From NCBI RefSeq assembly GCF_022414535.1, contig NZ_JADWYM010000022.1:1-64000 (forward strand): DNA of 64,000 bases, written 5' to 3'. The stretch's first letter is position 1. Each line of letters starts with the position of its first letter. This DNA is from Streptomyces sp. MUM 2J. GTDB taxonomy: Bacteria; Actinomycetota; Actinomycetes; Streptomycetales; Streptomycetaceae. The notes beneath the pieces were generated by a model, which had not been told where the DNA came from, made no database searches, and saw only the letters and a program-made list of their open reading frames with translations. Shown here one piece after another: positions 61,617-64,000 of this stretch. The position numbers and the translations under genes are program-made.

Positions 61617-63158
61617 TTACCTCTTGTCCTTCGTCATCCGGCGCATCAGCACTTCCTGCGTGGCCTCGGCCCGCGGCACCTCGCCGGTGAGCCGCCCGGC
61701 GGCCATGGTGTAGATGCGGTCGCACATGCCGAGCAGTTCGGGCAGCTCGGAGGAGATGAAGACGACCGCCTTGCCCTGCGCGGCCAACCGGTCGATGACC
61801 GTGTAGATCTCGTACTTGGCACCCACGTCGATGCCGCGCGTCGGCTCGTCCAGGATCAGCACGTCCGGCCCGGCGAAGATCCACTTGCTGAGGACGACCT
61901 TCTGCTGGTTGCCGCCGGACAGCTTGCCGACCGGCTCGAAGACCGTCGGTGCCTTGATGCTCATGGACTGCCGGAACCCCTCGGAGACCTGCCGCTCCTC
62001 GTGCTCGTCGACCACGCCCCGCCGGGCGACCTTGCGCAGTGCGGTCAGCGAGATGTTGCGGTTGATGGTGTCGATGAGGTTGAGGCCGTAGTGCTTGCGG
62101 TCCTCGGTGACGTAGGCGATGCCGTGCCCGACCGCCTCCGCGACGGTCCTGGTGCGGATCTCCACGCCGTCCTTGAGGACCGTGCCGCCCGCGTACCGGC
62201 CGTAGACGCGGCCGAAGACGCTCATCGCGAGTTCGGTGCGGCCGGCGCCCATCAGGCCCGCGATGCCGACGATCTCCCCGCGGCGGACCCGGATCGACAC
62301 GTCGTCGACGACCGTGCGGTGCCGGTCGATCGGGTGGTGCACGGTCCAGTTGCGGATCTCCAGCGCCGGGGCCGCGTTCTCCTCGGCCCGGTGCGGGGTG
62401 CGCTCGGGGAAGCGGCTGTCGAGGTCGCGCCCCACCATGCCGCTGATGATGCGGTCCTCGGTCGTCTCCGGCGCCCGCACGTCCAGCGTCTCGACGGACA
62501 GCCCGTCGCGGATGATCGTGACCGAGTCGGCGACCCTGCGGATCTCGCTGAGCTTGTGGGAGATGATGATCGAGGTGATGCCCTGGTCCTTCAACTGCAG
62601 GATCAGGTCCAGGAGTCTTCCGCTGTCCTCGTCGTTGAGCGCCGCGGTCGGTTCGTCGAGGATGAGCAGTCTCACCTTCTTCGACAGCGCCTTCGCGATC
62701 TCCACCAGTTGCTGCTTGCCGACGCCGATGTCGGCGACCCGCGTCTCGGGGTGCTCGTCGAGGCCGACCCGGCGCAGCAGTTCGGTGGCGTGCCCGAGGG
62801 TCTCCCTCCAGTTGATGAAGCCGCGGGCGGCGTGCTCGTTGCCGAGGAAGATGTTCTCCGCGAGGGAGAGGTGGGGAACCAGGGCCAGTTCCTGGTGGAT
62901 GATGACGATGCCGAGCTGCTCGCTGGCCCGGATGTCCCGGAACCGGCACACCTGTCCCTCGAAGAGGATGTCGCCCTCGTAGCTGCCGTGGGGATGGACG
63001 CCGGAGAGCACCTTCATCAGGGTGGACTTCCCGGCGCCGTTCTCCCCGCAGACGGCGTGGACCTCGCCCTGGCGGACGGTCAGTGTGACGTCCGACAGCG
63101 CCTTGACACCGGGAAAGGTCTTGACGATCGAGCGCATTTCCAGGACGGGTCCCGTCAT
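61617..63158 (-). CDS. mmsA: Multiple-monosaccharide ABC transporter, duplicated ATPase
   Basis: 513 residues with two ATPase halves. Half 1: Walker A GENGAGKSTLMKVLSGV, signature-like VGKQQLVEIAKALSKKV, Walker B LLILDEPTAALND. Half 2: degenerate Walker A GLMGAGRTELAMSVFG, signature KLSGGNQQKVVLSKWI, Walker B VLILDEPTRGIDVGAKYEI. This double layout is characteristic of sugar importers of the RbsA/XylG/MmsA type. The ATG at 63158 follows GGAAGG. It sits 32 bases after the binding-protein gene. Confidence 0.93.
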   Translation of the reverse strand: MTGPVLEMRSIVKTFPGVKALSDVTLTVRQGEVHAVCGENGAGKSTLMKVLSGVHPHGSYEGDILFEGQVCRFRDIRASEQLGIVIIHQELALVPHLSLAENIFLGNEHAARGFINWRETLGHATELLRRVGLDEHPETRVADIGVGKQQLVEIAKALSKKVRLLILDEPTAALNDEDSGRLLDLILQLKDQGITSIIISHKLSEIRRVADSVTIIRDGLSVETLDVRAPETTEDRIISGMVGRDLDSRFPERTPHRAEENAAPALEIRNWTVHHPIDRHRTVVDDVSIRVRRGEIVGIAGLMGAGRTELAMSVFGRVYGRYAGGTVLKDGVEIRTRTVAEAVGHGIAYVTEDRKHYGLNLIDTINRNISLTALRKVARRGVVDEHEERQVSEGFRQSMSIKAPTVFEPVGKLSGGNQQKVVLSKWIFAGPDVLILDEPTRGIDVGAKYEIYTVIDRLAAQGKAVVFISSELPELLGMCDRIYTMAAGRLTGEVPRAEATQEVLMRRMTKDKR

Positions 63159-63190
63159 GGGCGTGCCTTCCAATCCGTTGGTGTCGCCCG

Positions 63191-64000
63191 TTACCTGAGC
63201 TGGTCGGCGGTGTAGTAGCCGCCGTCGACGAGGATCTTCTGGTAGTTGTCCTTGTCGACGCTCACCGGCTGGAGCAGGTAGGAGGGGACGACCTTGGCAC
63301 CGTTGTCATAGGTCTTGGTGTCGTTGACCTCGGGCGTCTTGCCGTCCAGGACGGCGCCGACCATGTTCGAGGCGACCGCTGCCAGCTTGCGGGTGTCCTT
63401 GTAGACCGTCTGCGTCTGCTCGCCCGCGATGATCGACTTCACCGAGGCCAGCTCGGCGTCCTGGCCGGTGAGCACGGGCAGCGGCTTGTCCCCGGCTCCG
63501 TAGCTGTCCGACTTCAGCGCCGACAGGATGCCGATGGAGATGCCGTCGTAGGGGGAGAGGACCGCGTCCACCCGGGCGCTCTTGTAGGACTTGGTGAGGA
63601 TGTCGTCCATGCGTCGCTGCGCGGTGGCGCCGTCCCAGCGCAGGGTGGTGACCTGGGTCAGTTCCCTCTGGCCGGAGCGGACGACGAGCTTCTTGCCGTC
63701 GATGTAGGGCTGGAGGACGCTCATCGCCCCGTTGAAGAAGTACTGGGTGTTGTTGTCGTCGTTGGAGCCGGCGAAGAGCTCGATGTTGAACGGGCCCTTG
63801 CCGTTCTTCAGCCCCAGCTTGTCGACGATGTAGTTCGCCTGGAGCTCGCCGACCCTGCTGTTGTCGAACGAGGCGTAGTAGTCGACGTTCGGTGTGCCGA
63901 GGATGAGCCGGTCGTAGGCGATGACCGGGATGTTCGCGTCCTTGGCCTGTTGCAGGACGTTGTTGAGGGACTTGTTGTCGATCGCGGCGACGATCAGCGC
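63191..64000 (-). CDS. chvE: ChvE-like sugar-binding protein, C-terminal part
   Basis: The frame is open from the TAA at 63191-63193 to the window edge; about 269 residues are seen and the signal peptide lies outside. The pattern is that of ChvE/XylF sugar-binding proteins: PVIAYDRLILGTPNVDYYAS, KGPFNIELFAGSNDDNNTQY, DAVLSPYDGISIGILSALKS, PLPVLTGQDAELASVKSIIA, and the final KILVDGGYYTADQLR. It delivers monosaccharides (glucose, galactose, xylose or similar) to the MmsAB importer encoded directly downstream. Confidence 0.9.
   Translation of the reverse strand, partial: ALIVAAIDNKSLNNVLQQAKDANIPVIAYDRLILGTPNVDYYASFDNSRVGELQANYIVDKLGLKNGKGPFNIELFAGSNDDNNTQYFFNGAMSVLQPYIDGKKLVVRSGQRELTQVTTLRWDGATAQRRMDDILTKSYKSARVDAVLSPYDGISIGILSALKSDSYGAGDKPLPVLTGQDAELASVKSIIAGEQTQTVYKDTRKLAAVASNMVGAVLDGKTPEVNDTKTYDNGAKVVPSYLLQPVSVDKDNYQKILVDGGYYTADQLR

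Overview
The window is about 64 kb of very GC-rich DNA with strong third-position GC bias, many GTG/TTG starts, 4- or 8-base start/stop overlaps and short GGAGG-type ribosome binding sites. Gene content (principal-like Hrd sigma factor, MatB, an MreB-like ATPase, many anti-sigma ATPases and SpoIIE phosphatases) points to a Streptomyces chromosome. No rRNA, CRISPR array, insertion sequence or prophage was seen.

Layout. 1-2 kb: end of a histidine phosphatase and a HrdA-like sigma factor. 2-7.8 kb: a heterodimeric ABC exporter, an FGGY sugar kinase and a small membrane-anchored protein, all on the minus strand. 7.9-8.4 kb: three tandem identical tRNA-Asn genes, a terminator and a CAT-anticodon tRNA. 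8.4-10.3 kb: a gene-poor stretch with a vapBC-type toxin-antitoxin pair behind an AT-rich promoter. 10.3-12.1 kb: an Old Yellow Enzyme and an anti-sigma-type ATPase. 12.2-20.2 kb: a catabolic locus with a PucR regulator, two DUF917 proteins, a hydantoinase/oxoprolinase subunit and an OPT transporter. 21.5-30.7 kb: a stress/dormancy island with a two-domain universal stress protein, a broken usp copy, five overlapping genes (RsbR, RsbS, RsbT, ATPase-phosphatase fusion, DevS-type kinase), a RafH-like hibernation factor, an Acg-like nitroreductase and a CBS-BON protein. 31-35 kb: a MacB/FtsX-type ABC transporter and its TetR regulator, with matching palindromic operators before both transcription units.

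35-46 kb: a DUF1963-like protein, a membrane protein joining a sigma-like region, a zinc-finger motif and a ricin-type lectin domain, an orphan XylF-like lipoprotein, a large secreted protein and a TrkH/TrkA potassium system. 45-50 kb: a short MreB-like protein with a 19-residue peptide gene upstream, then an acyl-CoA carboxyltransferase fused from both halves and overlapping matB. 50-54 kb: a MerR-PP2C fusion, an unrecognised protein, and an IclR regulator overlapping an SMP-30 lactonase. 54-57.5 kb: an operon of an HExxH protein, a seven-helix MAB_1171c-type membrane protein and an FAD oxidoreductase. 57.9-64 kb: a DUF4360 secreted protein, a HisC-like aminotransferase with a Pro/Gln repeat tail, and a multiple-monosaccharide ABC transporter (mmsB, mmsA, chvE) that runs off the right edge.

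The strongest themes are partner-switching stress control (six anti-sigma/STAS/phosphatase proteins plus a sigma factor), hypoxia-style dormancy functions, and sugar or lactam uptake under local regulators. Function calls rest on reading motifs by eye; no database search was run.
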